64,000 nucleotides of DNA from Fragilaria crotonensis (GCA_022925895.1 JAKSYS010000296.1:1-64000); one strand, 5' to 3'; counted from the stretch's first letter, positions 46,811 through 59,370 are shown. Notes: generated from the sequence alone by a model not told the origin. Numbers and translations are program-made.

Positions 46811-47707
46811 ATGCCTTCGCCCGAGGGCAAGACGCTTCTAATTGTGTATTCGTCAGGAGACCTTGGGGACGTTGGAAGGCACTGTGTAGCAATGGCACTC
46901 AAGCACCCTAGAGTTCGGTGCGTCAAGGTCGTCACAGACCAGCCCCCGCACCACCTGTTTGACGAGAAAAATTACAATAAGTGTTGCTGCCCTCCTCACA
47001 CCCATGAATTGCTGGGGTTTAAGGATCGATTGAGAGTCTATCCGGCCAACATCTCCAGCGATGATTTTTCACATCATGTGCAAAACGTCGATGCTGTGAT
47101 AACTTGCCTTGGAAACCGACTGCCATTTCATCCTGATTGGAGGCCGCACATCGCAGAATATGGGACGACTCGAATAGTGGAGGCTTTGCTGGACATGGAC
47201 AGAACTCGTCAAAGAATCATAATGCTCAGCTCTGTCGGTATTGGGAATGATTGGCCTCCACTAGAGGGGTTGCAAGAAGGAAACTTTTTGCAAGGTTTGT
47301 TTAGAACCATTTGCTGGGAACAATATCAAGATCTTTCGGGGGCTGAACGAGCTCTCCGCCGAACGTGGTCCTCGAATCAGCTTGACTATGTGACAGCGCG
47401 GTGTGTTCTGCTTCCAGACGGATGTCCGCCAACCGGATTGTTCCAAGCTATCGACCAACCACAGGGGAGTGTGCGACTGGGAATTGGTGACACCGCTGCA
47501 GGAGAACGGCAAGGTTCGTGCGGACGAGCAGGCTCCGAGTATGACAAGTATATCGCCAAATTGGACGCTGCTCAGTTTCTGATACAAGAAGCAGTTCTGC
47601 CATCGCTTCATAGACAAGTTGTTATTCTCGGTGGAAGGCCTGCTCCTATTGACGCCGATGCCACTATTAGAGTTGGGGACGCCAAATGTGCGTCCTTCCA
47701 TTCATGA
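46811..47707 (+). CDS. NAD(P)-binding Rossmann-fold protein, atypical SDR/NmrA-like
   Basis: 298 residues, ATG at 46811, single exon. The N-terminal beta-alpha unit LLIVYSSGDLGDVGRHCVAM carries a Gly-rich dinucleotide loop in place of the usual GATGxxG. Then come RLRVYPANISSDD (strand with the Asp/Asn switch region), VDAVITCLGNR, GTTRIVEALLD and IIMLSSVGIG, the order seen in atypical extended SDRs such as the NAD(P)H-binding (PF13460-type) group. No YxxxK catalytic pair is evident: the expected region reads WEQYQDLSGAERALRR. It may be a redox sensor or a regulatory protein rather than a dehydrogenase (inference). It converges with ISWI, 76 bases apart. Confidence 0.75.
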   Translation: MPSPEGKTLLIVYSSGDLGDVGRHCVAMALKHPRVRCVKVVTDQPPHHLFDEKNYNKCCCPPHTHELLGFKDRLRVYPANISSDDFSHHVQNVDAVITCLGNRLPFHPDWRPHIAEYGTTRIVEALLDMDRTRQRIIMLSSVGIGNDWPPLEGLQEGNFLQGLFRTICWEQYQDLSGAERALRRTWSSNQLDYVTARCVLLPDGCPPTGLFQAIDQPQGSVRLGIGDTAAGERQGSCGRAGSEYDKYIAKLDAAQFLIQEAVLPSLHRQVVILGGRPAPIDADATIRVGDAKCASFHS

Positions 47708-47783
47708 CCCGAATCAAACCTAAATCAAACATAAATAGATACAAATGGAATCGACGACAAGTAGACACCCGATTATCGCAAAA

Positions 47784-50700
47784 CTAATCTTCCTGCTTAA
47801 CTGCAATTTGCTCCTGCTTTACCACCACATCTTCGGTGATAGGAGCAAGACCCTCCTTTTTGTGAACTTCAGTATTCTCTCGTTCGATGACACGAACTAG
47901 CGTATCACATCGCTTTTGAATTTCAGCGGCGTTACGCGATTTAAAGTACCAGTCCATTCTGAACTGCCAGGCACGACGAATCTCCATACGAATGCGCTCC
48001 GCGGAGCCATACCCATGACGATGCATCATACAAACCAAGAAGGCATCCTCTTCTTCCTGGTAACAGCGACCTTTGCCACTCGAACCGTAGTTTATCTTCA
48101 TCTTAGGCCAAGAATACTGAAGCAATTCTGACAAGCTCGGCATTTGCTCAACGCGTTGCTGTCCTTCCCTAGCATCCCAGTAAAATGCACCGTAAACTTC
48201 TTCCAGGTGACGCTCGACTTTCTCTTGAATGGCGTCCCTAATTTTGCGAAGGCGGTTGATCTTCTGTTCCCCCTTGGTAATTCTCTCGATGATCTTCTCA
48301 TAGTCGGCGATGCGAGTGTAATGCAGCCAGAATTGGACAAAATACTTCTTGACGTCCATCTCATCTTTGTTGCATTCTTCTGCCATTTCTTTCAGAATCG
48401 CTGGAAGGTTGTACCGGCCATGCCGCTCCAGACTCGTGGTAAAACACTTAAAGTCCTTTCGAGACCAGTCAGGAAATCCTTCTTCCTGTAGCCTCTTGTA
48501 CTCCGCTTGGTCCTCCTCTGACAGTCGAAAATCAGATAATTGGGATTCCATTTGGTCTGCCAGAGCAAGCATTTCAGCTGGGCTCTCCAGGCCACCAGTT
48601 GGCATGGTTCTTGCCTGATCTCTCAAATGCCTGATGCAACTGACAGCCTCTTCTCTCTTGATGGCAAGGTTTCGTTCAATTTCGGCAATGGCTTCCAAGC
48701 GCTCCTTATCAAACAACTGGAAATCATGAATTGCAGGTCCCTTTCGTGGTTTTTTCTTAAACGATTCTGACGGTTTCGGATGAGCCGCTCCCTGCAAGTC
48801 CCGGAAGTATTCATTGACATCATAATTGCGCTTACGCTCGCGCTGAGGCAGGGTGATAAAATTACCAGAGTCCTTCTTGCCATCGTCTCGGTAGTTTTTA
48901 CCTGCAAACGAGAACGTATCGATACCGGTTTCGTCTTCGGCCAACAGTGTAAAGTTGGCGAGATTGTGTTGCGCATCCGTTTGGAGCTTCGCTTGCATAG
49001 CATTAGTTCTCTCTTCTCCTCTGGCGATGAGAGCATCGATGTCCTCGTCAGTGTACGTCCCTCCCTTGCAATTTAAAATTTGGTCCGCCCCGAAACGAAC
49101 CATTTTCATGAGTTCATCTTTTTCCAACGAGCCGTGCTGTTCCGCCAAGCGACCCTGTTGAATGACTGCCGCGTCCAAAAACAGCTTACGGTCGGCACGC
49201 TCGATGATTTTCTCCTCGACCGTACCTTCGGTGACGAATCGAAATACTTGGACAGGCTTTTTCTGCCCAATACGATGGGCGCGATCTTGCGCTTGGAGAT
49301 CAACCTATAGGGGCGGAGAGCGGTTAAGGAAGCTGGCACGTTATTGCGGAGGTTGATGAGTGGAGTGTGTGTCTTACCTGTGGGTTCCAGTCAGAATCGT
49401 AAAGGATAACAATATCAGCAGTAGCAAGGTTGATGCCCAAACCTCCTGCTCGAGTACTCAGTAGGAAACAGAATTTGGACGAGTTGTCAACATTGAACTC
49501 GTCCATCTGAGCATCTCGCTTCTCACCGTCAGTGTTGCCGTCAATACGGCAATACTCGTGCCCCACTAGTCTACAATAGTCCTCAAGAATGTCAAGCACA
49601 CGCGTCATTTGCGAAAAGATGAGCACGCGGGACCCTTTCGCTTTGAGCTTGGGCAAGAGTTTATGCAACAACATCATTTTTCCGGAATTCTCCCATAAGT
49701 GCGGTCCATCTGAATAAGGCGGACCTTCCTCAGCTCCATCAAACAGATAGGGATGGTTGCAACATTTGCGAAGTTGCATCAAAACATTGAGCAAGCGGAC
49801 TCGATCAGGACCGCCCAGTGCATTTAATTCGTGTGCATCCTTACGGAGGATTTTAGTGTACCAATTCTGTTGCATGTCCGTCAGGCCAACGTAAAGCTTA
49901 GTTTCCTTCTTGGGTGGGAGGTCGCAGGCAACATCTTTCTTAACACGACGCAACATGAATGGACGAAGAACCGTGTGGAGCTTCCGAACGACATTATCTT
50001 GACCTTGGTTGTCCGCCAATGAAAACCACTCATCGAACTGTTCTGCGTCTCCAAAGATATCAGGTAGGAGAAAGTTCAAGAGAGCCCAACTGAAGCAAGT
50101 GCGTAAGATTAGCATAGCATGAAGACGAGCCGGGAAAATTACAAGTGAACTTACAGCTCGTGCAGATTGTTCTGAAGCGGCGTCCCCGTGATAAGGACGC
50201 GAAAGTTAGTCTTCATAATACGGACACATTTTGAAAGGCTAGAGTTTTCATTTTTGATGCGATGGGCTTCGTCAATGATGAGGTATTCCCAGCCAATTTT
50301 GGAAAATTTTCCCTTCTCTTTCAAAAGCCCCTCGTACGACGTGACCAGCACATCGAATGAGTGTCTGCCTTCCTGGTCGGTTGGCAAGTCTTCATTCACA
50401 ACTTTGAGACGTTCTTCCTTGGTTCCCCCCATCCGAATGGCCTTAATTGCCGGGCACCACTTGCGAAACTCGCGAATCCAGTTCCCAACCACGGACTTGG
50501 GAACGATGACAAGGTGAGGCCCCGTGACACCTCGTGATTCCCTGAGGTAGGCCAAGAGAGAAATAGTCTGCAAGGTCTTTCCCAGCCCCATCTCATCGGC
50601 GAGAATCCCATTAATGCCATGGTCATGCAACTTGATGAGCCAATTAAGCCCTTCGAGTTGGTACGGGTGCATCTTGCAGTGTGAAGCGAGAAGAGCAGGT

Positions 50701-51300
50701 TGTTGAGCCAAACGAACAGTTTTGCGCTTGGTTTGCGCTGTTTTCATGAGCAGATCATCTTCTTCGGCCTCGGTCATGCGTCCTCGTGAACCTCCACCTT
50801 TCTTCTGTTTGGTCTTTTTGGTGGTAACAGCGACAGAGCCTGTTGAAAGAAGTTGGGAAAAGAGAGTCAGAGACTTGGTTTTGTTTCTGGATAGCGGCCA
50901 ACCGAGATAGGAACCTGGTAGAGTACTGTACCACGGTTCAAGGGGATGTTGGTCATTTTTTCATCAATAGCCATCATTATTCGTACCTGCCAGGAAATGT
51001 GCAAAGACATCCGACTGTGCCATGAGATAATCCAATTGCTCTTGTTTCGTGGCTGGGGGGCTGGATTTTCTTAGATTCCGCGGCAAGCAGTTCCATGCGC
51101 TCCCTTCGTGCAGCTTCCAAATCTCGGAGTTCCTCGTCGTGCAATGTTTTGTCTACTGCCGGTGACGGTGGAGTGACAGCAGCTGCAGCTACTTGTGCAA
51201 TGCCATCATCCTCATCCTCATCCCCTAATTGTTCCTCATCCTCGTCCACATCCATGCCCTCCAGCTCCACATCGGAGGTATCAGCGTTATCGACGTCCAT
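47784..51300 (-). CDS. ISWI: ISWI-type SNF2 chromatin-remodelling ATPase
   Basis: Slides and spaces nucleosomes in the nucleus. Exons on the minus strand are 51300-50987, 50839-50155, 50089-49378 and 49304-47784, all GT-AG. N-terminus is acidic ([17 protein letters not shown]-like). The ATPase has [11 protein letters not shown] (motif I), [11 protein letters not shown] (II), [10 protein letters not shown] (III), then the helicase C lobe with [29 protein letters not shown] (V) and [11 protein letters not shown] (VI). The C-terminal module with GKNYRDDG, a HAND region, SANT ([20 protein letters not shown]) and SLIDE ([17 protein letters not shown]) identifies ISWI rather than CHD or SWI2. The frame changes once in exon 1 at a run of six C near 51055 (plus-strand G run); five would read [18 protein letters not shown], as in ISWI. 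Probably a consensus slip. A divergent promoter of about 240 bases is shared with TrmO. Confidence 0.93.
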
Positions 51301-51541
51301 GGTTTCAAGTTTCAAATAGTGTGGATGGAGGGAAAAAGGAGACTTAATGGTGCAAGTGTGGAGGACGGTTTTTGATACTAATTCCTCTGTAGATGCTGTA
51401 CTGTTGCAGATTCCAAGGTCGTCCAATACTGTCGCACAATTATCGTTACGTCTTTCTCAGTATCCGCCTCTAGTAGTACTTAGTGTATCAAAGTGAATCA
51501 TCACCAGTCTTCGGACCAAAGCCACCGTGAGGTTGTTGCCG
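51301..51541. promoter_or_regulatory. divergent ISWI / TrmO promoter region
   Basis: Only 241 bases separate the ISWI start codon from the first plausible TrmO ATG on the other strand, so the two genes must share this space for their promoters. No TATA box is evident; an inverted CCATTCTC or initiator-type element could not be identified with confidence. Confidence 0.45.
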
Positions 51542-52608
51542 ATGTGCCTATGCACAAGAACCATGGCAAGAGAGAAGGGAAACTCATTGGCACAGACCTG
51601 TATTGCTGCCGCTCTCACATTCGCTACATGCTCATCACTCTGGTATCTGCACCATCGTAGAGTAGTCATCAAACTTGAAAGCAAATGGAACCAAGAGCGT
51701 CAAGCCGAACGGAAAGGAAGGATACGAGCTGAGGTGAAGCTTCGCATGGCTTCAAAGCAGGCGATGAATGCCGATGGAACGATGTTACTGACGAGAATAG
51801 GCACCGTAGTATCCCCTTATACCAAACGAATGGGAACGCCTCGACAGGGGGGGCACTAGTTCCAGCTTCTCGAGCTTTTGTGGAGCTTCGTGTACCCATG
51901 GAAACGCTCGATGGCATTGAGCAATACAGTCATGCTTGGATCATTTTCGAATTTCATGCTAATACCGACCTTGCTGCAAGCAAGAAAACAAAAATTCGCC
52001 CGCCGCGGGGAGGCGGTGTCAAGGTCGGTCAACTGGCAACTCGATCACCTCATCGTCCCAACCCTATCGGTTTGTCCCTAGTGAAGGTTGATCGACTGGA
52101 CTCAACTAATCACCGTTTATACATATCCGCCCTGGATCTGGTGAATGGAACGCCTGTCTACGATATCAAACCTTGTGTTCCTTGGGATTTGCCAGGGCGA
52201 TTTGATGGGTTACCTCTAATCGTTCCTGATTGGGTCGCAGACGACGACTCCCTCTCCCTAGTTTCCTTTTCCGCAAAAGCTGAAAGCGACCTCAGATCCG
52301 TTCTATCAGGGAAACTAATGGCGCCACTGTATACTGTTTCAAACAATGGTTTTGAAGGGGCGATTCAGACTATTAAACAAGTGCTTGCTCAAGACCCACG
52401 TGCCTCGCGCAAACGAGGAACGTCGACTCTTGCGTCGGAAGCATCGTATGTGATTGTATTCTGCCAAACTCAAATAGAGTTTCGGGTAGTGGATGGAAAT
52501 GTGGAAGTGATTAAGTTGGATCCTGCAGTCTTCGACGACGAACAAAATCCTCTGTGGGCATCGGATCCTTCAAAGGCAATAGATAATGACCTAGCTGAGA
52601 CACAGTAA
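51542..52608 (+). CDS. TrmO tRNA N6-threonylcarbamoyladenosine methyltransferase with N-terminal anchor
   Basis: TsaA/TrmO family enzyme, which N6-methylates t6A37 of tRNA using SAM. The core contains TRIGTVVSPY, RVPMETLDGIEQYSHAWIIF, GGVKVGQLATRSPHRPNPIG and SALDLVNGTPVYDIKP, all characteristic. A second domain follows (QTQIEFRVVDGNVEVIKL near the end). Upstream of the core is a hydrophobic segment (QTCIAAALTFATCSSLWYL) and a long charged helix (ESKWNQERQAERKGRIRAE), absent from bacterial TrmO, suggesting membrane anchoring. Starts at 51542 or 51563; the latter has the better context (ACCATGGCA). The frame changes once at a run of seven G at 51847-51853; five would give PRQGALVPASRAFVE, as the family expects, so this is likely a consensus slip. 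Confidence 0.85.
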
Positions 52609-52866
52609 GAGGACAATCGAATTTGACTATCTTAGTCATATTAGACATGTTGAAAGAAACGATTTCAGTATCATCATATTTAGGATGCCTATCACGATGG
52701 TTGCACTGGACATCTGAGTAAAAGACAAATACCTGGGAGCTGGGAGGTAGCTAACGCAGAGTCGAGAGGTTGCACTCAAAGCTCAGGGATTTTCTATTTA
52801 TTATATTTGTACTTCTATAAGACAACTAGTCGAGCGTCGAGCATGGAGTGTCAGGCGTTTTGTTCG

Positions 52867-54502
52867 CTATTCCACCTCATCGTAGAGATTCTCCATTTCG
52901 GGGTAAATCGTTTCAAACGTCGTATCTTGCAGACTGACACGATGGTAGACTTCCGAACCAAGAATCAACGTAAGGGTGCATACGAAGTGGAGAGAGTCAA
53001 TCATGGGTCCGTAGTTAAAATCCGGATCGTGCATGTCGTAGTTGTATAAGGATATGACCGATAGGACAATGCCGGCACTGATCCCCCGATACATTATCAT
53101 GGTAGCGCCGGCATTTATAATCTTGTCCACCGCAACTCCAATAATGATAATGCTCATCACGTGAGTAAAAACAATGAGCAGAGAGTAGTCACATTCAGCG
53201 TCTTCGGGATAAGCCGACTCTTGTCTCTCGTCGTCCAAAGTTCCAAGAAAGCACGCCAAACCATCCTTAAAATTGTCGCTGATCTGCGAAGATGGATAGA
53301 GAGTCGTCCAAACGTCGTCTTTCGTCGCTCCGCTTAAGCCCTGCAAGCCGTAGACCAGCGGCGATACAATCAGCAGAAACACAAATTGAAAGACACTCAG
53401 GAGCAAATTGAAATGACTTGGGTTAACAGGTTGCTTGTGTAGTAAGAACACATGCTCTTTGTAAAGCTGTGATGCTGCCGCCGGAATGCAGCCGAGGGTG
53501 AAGATGACTGTATTGAGTGCCGTCCTTATCGGTAAAACATCCATGGAGGCGAAAAATTCGGGCTTAAAAAAGCTAACCATGGTGGGCGCCATGCCAGTTA
53601 GGACAGCCAGTGTGATGATGAGGCTTCCCATCAGGTGTTCGAGATTTAAACCACCGCACCCACGGATGGGAGGGTTCTGTGTTATCGACAGTGCATTCGT
53701 CGATGAGCTAACCGGCCGACGTATGGTACAACAGCCATCAGGATGAACAAACTGCGAAAACAGGCATGTCAACGGGATGGTGAGTTGCACCAGAATGACA
53801 ATGAGAGTGGGGGGTATATGACTCCCCGAAATGATCACCAAAAGAAGGTGCACCGAGTCTAACAGAGCCATTACTGTTGTTGACCAAATCGTACAGTATC
53901 GTAAGTGAATGAGATACAAACAGACAACCACGACAACACATTGACTTACATCCCACGTCGACAAGAGGGATTCCCAATGTCTTGAAACCTCGTCCCCAGG
54001 TCTTGTTAACGAGTCTGGCTATGACCATGCCCAATCCCAGCAGCATGGCATGCGTCGCAGTTAGCACGACTGCGGAAAACAATCGGAAGGGACCTGTTCG
54101 ATCTACAAGAAGTTTAAAAGTAGTTCGTTCCAAGGCATATGCTGTTGCCAGCATGGTAAACCAGAATGAAACGACACACCATGTTTTTCTAGTTCGTCGA
54201 TGGGCTGGAGAGTCCCATAAGTTGTCCACATTAGCAATCACAAGAAATAGGCCGTGAACCCATGAAAAGAGCTTATAGAGAGACGATGTTCGCCGAGGTT
54301 CCAGATCCATCTCGTCGTCGTCATCATCATCATCACCGAACGCAAAAGTCGAATCTTCAACGCCAGATTCGTCATCGCCTTCGCTTGTCTTGGCTAGGGA
54401 ACCATACTCATCATTGCCAGTGGCAAGCGACGTGGTCTCAGAGTCGACAGGCGGAAGGAGTTGCTGCTGCTTTTCAGCGGCATCCAACGCCTTTCGAAGC
54501 AT
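52867..54502 (-). CDS. CRT-like drug/metabolite transporter
   Basis: Polytopic membrane transporter related to the chloroquine-resistance-transporter (CRT/CLT) group. Exons are 54502-53950 and 53873-52867, GT-AG, joined at VDVGLMALLDSVHL; 519 residues. About ten helices are seen, including WCVVSFWFTMLATAYAL, LFSAVVLTATHAMLLGLGM, LLDSVHLLLVIISGSHIPP, IVILVQLTIPLTCLFSQFV, LMGSLIITLAVLTG, VIFTLGCIPAAASQLYKE and FNLLLSVFQFVFLLIVSPLV. The segment DSVHLLLVIISGSHIPPTL followed by QLTIPLT is the CRT family signature. A loop with paired Cys (SAYPEDAECDY) also recalls CRT. Plant CLTs carry thiols such as glutathione across the plastid envelope; the first 60 residues here are acidic and give no clear plastid signal, so an endomembrane location is as likely. 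Frame intact. Confidence 0.85.
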
Positions 54503-55449
54503 GGAGATTCAATTCAAACAAGGGTGCGGTGCTCAAAACGAATCGAGATTCAATTATCGATGATTGTGGCAATGGTTTAGCGTCCCAACATCCTCCCGGC
54601 TGGTTGACAACGTTGTCTGGACGTCTCGACGAATCTATCGAATGTTGGAGTAGGTATGCATATGCCATACACAGATTTCGGACAGGCGGTGTCCCATTTT
54701 TAGTGGTCGGTTGTCGGTGATGGTGTCAGACCCAGTACCCAGTACCTGTAACCCGTATCCTACGACCTACTACAAGTACCTGGTACTAGAGTAATGTTTT
54801 TTACTTGAAGTACGAAGTACGACGTAGACCCATAATAGGGACAGCGTCACAGTTTAACAATGTCACGGACGAGCGATTTCAAATCATACAGTACTACCAG
54901 GTACAAGTACTCCAGCTAGCTAGTACTTCGATCATTCAAGAACGAGAGGAAGAATATTAAGAGAACTCCAGTATGACATACTTGTACTAGTACTCGTACT
55001 ATGCGGTACGAGTACTACTGCATACGTCCAGACATATGTGATGTAGACGGAGTGCTTTCAATATATCTATCAAGCAAACAATCTACTATAGGCACATCTT
55101 TCAGTTACACTCCAGTCTATGAAAAAGTAATGAGATGTTGTAATGTTGATAGGTGCTACTGTAGTGGAACATCATTATCTCTCGTATTGAACACAACGAT
55201 AGAGATTAGAGATATACCAGGTAGCCCCCGCCGGAAACAGGAACATAAATTTGCCACTTTATTAGTTGTCTATTATTCCTAGACGGAGAGAGATCCCAAT
55301 CGCACTGCAGAAATTGGAACTACGTCCCAGATAATACCTTGCGGCTCAAGAACGGGGCAAATTAATAACCAAGGAAAAGTAATCTGCAACTTCGTCCATT
55401 GCCTGTTCAAGGGCCTTGGTTGAAACGTCCGAACAGAGGCATAGCTATC
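54503..55449. other. intergenic region
   Basis: No gene seen. Dense GTAC-palindrome clusters at about 54725-54795 and 54890-55015, and AGTACGA twice in tandem near 54808-54822. A 93-codon open frame at 55001-55282 shows no domain. Confidence 0.45.
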
Positions 55450-57562
55450 TTAAAGCATGAAAAAAGCGACAAGTCCAAGGACAAAGGCGGAAACATTAAA
55501 TGGAGTCAAAAAGTAGCCTGACGAAGTCGTCGAAAAGGGTCGTGGAGCAGGTGTGGGTGCTAAGGTGAAGGGAGCACGACTGTGAGACTTGGTACTGCAG
55601 ATTGGGCTTGAAGCTCCAGAGTCAAAGCATTCGCATTCCCCGGTGGTGTAATTGCACATTCCTCGACCGGAGCAACCCCCCTGACAAAATAGCTCGGGAC
55701 ATATGATTGTCAGCTTCGGACAAATCATGTCTACCACCGAACCACTAAGGGTTGTGATTGGAATGAGCTGATCATCGTAGTCGCAAGCTATACCGTTGAC
55801 AACCACTTGGCGATTGGTAGCATCGCATTGAATGTCGAAACAGCCAGCAGTTCGGAACTGGCTGGAAGGATTGGGTTCAAAATTAATGCACCTGCTGGTC
55901 GATCCATAACTTTCACCAGGGTAGCTTTGTTTCAAGCGTTGTGATCCATCAGTGCAATCGACGTCTAGAGGGATCGACGCGATGGGGCACCAATCTGCCT
56001 GCCCTGTTACTGCTAGCAGGGACGTATCTGTAAAGTAGCTTATCGAATTGCTGCCAAAAGCTGAATCCAGTTGTAGAAGTGGCCCTGCCACGTCAGAGTC
56101 GAAAAGATCGCAAAGTCCAATCGATCGATGCGTGGGGTCGCAAAGCAAGTTGTTGTTGATTGCAGAGATCCCATCGGAAGTGACCAGCGTCACCTCAGAA
56201 CAAAAGATTCCCGTGGCATAATCGGGGACCTCGTCATTGATAATACAGTCGTTGTACACGAAATCACACCCCAAGCCAAGACCAAATGGTGATGTTTGAG
56301 CCCCATCGTAGTAGACTTGATACCATCCGGAGTCTTCAAGCAAGGCAAGCGTGAGGGGAGACAAGATGTCGGCAGTTCCCGAAAACACAGGACCCATGAG
56401 TTCGGAGAAAAAGAGACGTTCGTCAAAGTGCGCCCCGGAACATCCCTCGCCTGGTAGATTCTCCAGGCGAGCTCCAATCAAGCTTTGACAATTGAATTGA
56501 TTGCGAGCAACTGTTGCGACGCGAGGCGTCACGAGATTAAAAGCCCGGCGACCCCTGCTCGTAATCTCACTCTTGATCGTATTTTCATCTGGGAAAAATC
56601 GAGTGACGGTATTTCCGCTGACGCAGGTAACTTGCTTCGTTTCAAACGGGCGGGGCGTGAGAGGCTCACCAGTTGTCGGGTCGCGAAAGAAAATGAAGAG
56701 GTCTGCGTCAACGCCAAGAACATGCCCGACTTCGTGGGTGGCTACCAATGTCGTGTCAACGATGTCGGCATCTGAGATAGACCCTTGATCTGACTTCAAG
56801 TTTGATTCAGCAATCATGTTCGATGTTACAACCTCTGGAAAACGGTTCGACGTGCCATGGTCTTCTTCAAGTCGCCGTGTAGAATTGTTCAAACAAAAGT
56901 TGATGAATCCCACGACTGGACGATCGAATTGATCCAGCGCACAAGATGTCGCCACGGCCAAAACTCCAGGATTACACACCCTGTACAATACACCTGCCAA
57001 TTCGATTGAGTCAAAGCCGGAAACAAATACGACTAAATCAGCATCCTCGACACCATTTTCGAGAAGCGAGGTTGGGAGGAGGCCTTCAAACGCTCCAAAA
57101 CAATCGTTTGATTGAATGGGAATAGTCCCCCTGGACCTGTACCACATCGAGACGTGACATCCACGTCTTTTGAACGGCAGGTAACACTTGACTTAAGATT
57201 GCATTAATTTTCAAATCCTTGTCGAACGATTGGCCGAGCATTGACTGTAACGGTTCAGTGACGAAATGAATGCGCAGCATATCAAATGCGTTGGTATTGC
57301 TCCCGTCATAATCGAGGATGTCGACATCTGGCATTATCAGCTGATCATCAAGACGGCGTGATCGTCGTTCAAAGGGATGATTTCCCCCGTAGTCAAGCTC
57401 GGAAAAACCATAGTGATACGGCGTAGGCTTGAGTTGTTCTGAGAGATTCGGGCGCAAGCGAAGGTGATTCTGAAGCGTTTGCCATGTTGGCTTGACGCCT
57501 TGAACGGAATGCAACAACATCAGTGACAAAACGAATGACTTGAAGGTCACAAGCGGATTCAT
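55450..57562 (-). CDS. leishmanolysin-type (M8) metallopeptidase with GPI-type tail
   Basis: Secreted or surface zinc protease, about 704 residues. Signal peptide MNPLVTFKSFVLSLMLLHSVQG at the ATG at 57562. The zinc motif is HEVGHVLGV, with the distant third His in GAHFDERLFFSELM, the arrangement of gp63. A Cys-rich C-terminal region follows with an EGF-like stretch (CQGGCSGRGMCNYTTGECEC). The end (SSGYFLTPFNVSAFVLGLV and a short hydrophobic tail) fits a GPI-anchor signal. The protein reads smoothly except for one frame change at CCCCC 57127-57131 (plus strand); four would give VQVQGTIPIQSND, joining both parts, so a consensus slip is likely. The first 150 residues after the signal look like a propeptide, but no Cys-switch is clear. 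Confidence 0.88.
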
Positions 57563-58122
57563 CGTCGTGTCGTGGAGAGGGATTGAACGCTGTTAATGTT
57601 TTTTGGTGAAATCGGAAGTATGGTCTATTAAACTGAACATTGAGACATGGAGTGAGACATCGAGAACTGAGACACAGATCTGCCATTGCTACCAGTATCA
57701 GGTACTTGTAGTTTCTTCACGACCACGATTGTCGAATCGTCGAAACGTCGAATGCGCTTGTCGATGCCGGCATTCGCCCAAACCTGACCACGCTGACCAC
57801 GATGCATGCAAGTACACAGTGTAGCACTTGGAGGACTGCATACGACGACTACCGGTAGTATCGGAGAATAGAGACCACAAGTACTACTAGTACAGTGTAC
57901 CAGGTACCTGTATCATACACACGTATGATACCTTGTAGTGTCGAGGAAGACGACACTTGCTTCATTTCCTGTCAGTCGTGCATACGGAGCCCATGAAGTT
58001 CGTCGAACCGAACATGCGCCACACGCCTACACACTAGAAGCAACATCATTTGCTAAAATTACCAGTACCGTGAGAAGATATCTACACATAACCAGCAATG
58101 ATTGTACTACTAGTACCTGGTA
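57563..58122. other. intergenic region left of MITE
   Basis: No gene seen. GTAC-palindrome clusters lie at about 57885-57912 and 58105-58124, the latter abutting the transposon end. Confidence 0.5.
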
Positions 58123-58865
58123 CCAGTTAAAAACCGCTTTGAACCAATAATTTACCGCACGATCCGACTAAGGATATCTGTTTCACGCGGCCTCCAGCTT
58201 CATTTCCGTTGCGTTAAGAATTCTTTTCAATGTTCTCGTTTATGCTGAAAATGAATCATTCTTGTACTGGACTAAGTATTCATTGAGTTATCAAACATTC
58301 TCAAGGCCTCGCTTCGGGACTTTTTGGTTCAATGCGGAACATTAAAAAATAAACGTACATTAAGTAAAATCAATAGGTGGGCGCGTAGTTTTTTTCACAC
58401 GCTTACATGTTTTCTCGCCAAACAAATTTCTACTGCTACGCACTTGGCAACGTGTATGTTCATATTGTGATTGTGACAGCACCAGATTTCATGGATTACC
58501 AAACTAATCACGTAGATTTCATGGCGCGGTACGAGAGTTCAGGCGCAGCTAAAAATGTCGCAAGCATTGACAAATATAAAGCGCCGTGAGGTAGCATATA
58601 AAGTGAGGCCCGGCTCAACGTGGGAAAAACTCAAACTCCCAAACAATTCTCCCAATCAAAAACTCAGTGCAATGCACTGTAAGACAGATCACTCAAGCTT
58701 GCTTTTAAACAAGTAGAGTAATTCTTCATCATGAGAAAATGAACAAGTTCTCCATACAAAAAATGCTCGAATATGACTTTTTACCAAATGTTTGCGTAGG
58801 AACCAAAAAAATTACCACTTCATTGGTTCAAAGCGAATTATTGGTTCAAAGCGGTTTTTAACTGG
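58123..58865. mobile_element. Tc1/mariner-type MITE with 30-base perfect TIRs
   Basis: Perfect 30-base terminal inverted repeats: left 58123-58152 beginning CCAGTTAAAAACCGC and right 58836-58865 ending GCGGTTTTTAACTGG. The dinucleotide TA flanks both ends (58121-58122 and 58866-58867), matching the TA target duplication of the Tc1/mariner superfamily. The total length is 743 bases and no transposase frame is visible inside, so it is non-autonomous. A subterminal direct repeat TTGGTTCAAAGCG (58823-58835 and 58841-58853) duplicates part of the right TIR. Perfect TIR identity suggests recent insertion. Confidence 0.85.
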
Positions 58866-59370
58866 TATGAATACCTGTGATCAATGTGTCATCATCGAAA
58901 TCTCGCCTTACATCGGCCGGTCGTGCGAAACACACCGCCTACACATCGTAAAAATGGAGGACTCTATACCTGCCACATGCACTACTCTTGATGGTTTGTG
59001 AGTCGTGCACGAGTTAAAAGGGACCTCGAGACTGTTGTGTGACTCCGTGAACAATCAACAACCGATCTTCTTCTGCAGTGTGGACAACCCCTGGAGGAAA
59101 CATGAGGATTGCATGAGATATGAGATCCTTACTTGGGGTCTTGTAAGCATACAATACTCCATTAACTCAATGTCATGTTCTTTAGTTACCCACTTTTGGG
59201 CAGTTGCGTGATGGTAGGAAATGACCCAGCAGTGACGACGACGCTGCAGGCTGCGAGGCTTACCAAGCCACACCGGCCGCCGTTCGGGAGATCCGACCTA
59301 GCATCTACGAAAATTGAAGGTTTCTTCAAACTAGAGGTTGCGCTTCGCCGTCGACACTATGGAGCGCTTT
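58866..59370. other. intergenic region right of MITE
   Basis: 505 bases without a supportable gene. It contains the 3-prime flank of the coiled-coil gene at its right end. Confidence 0.45.
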
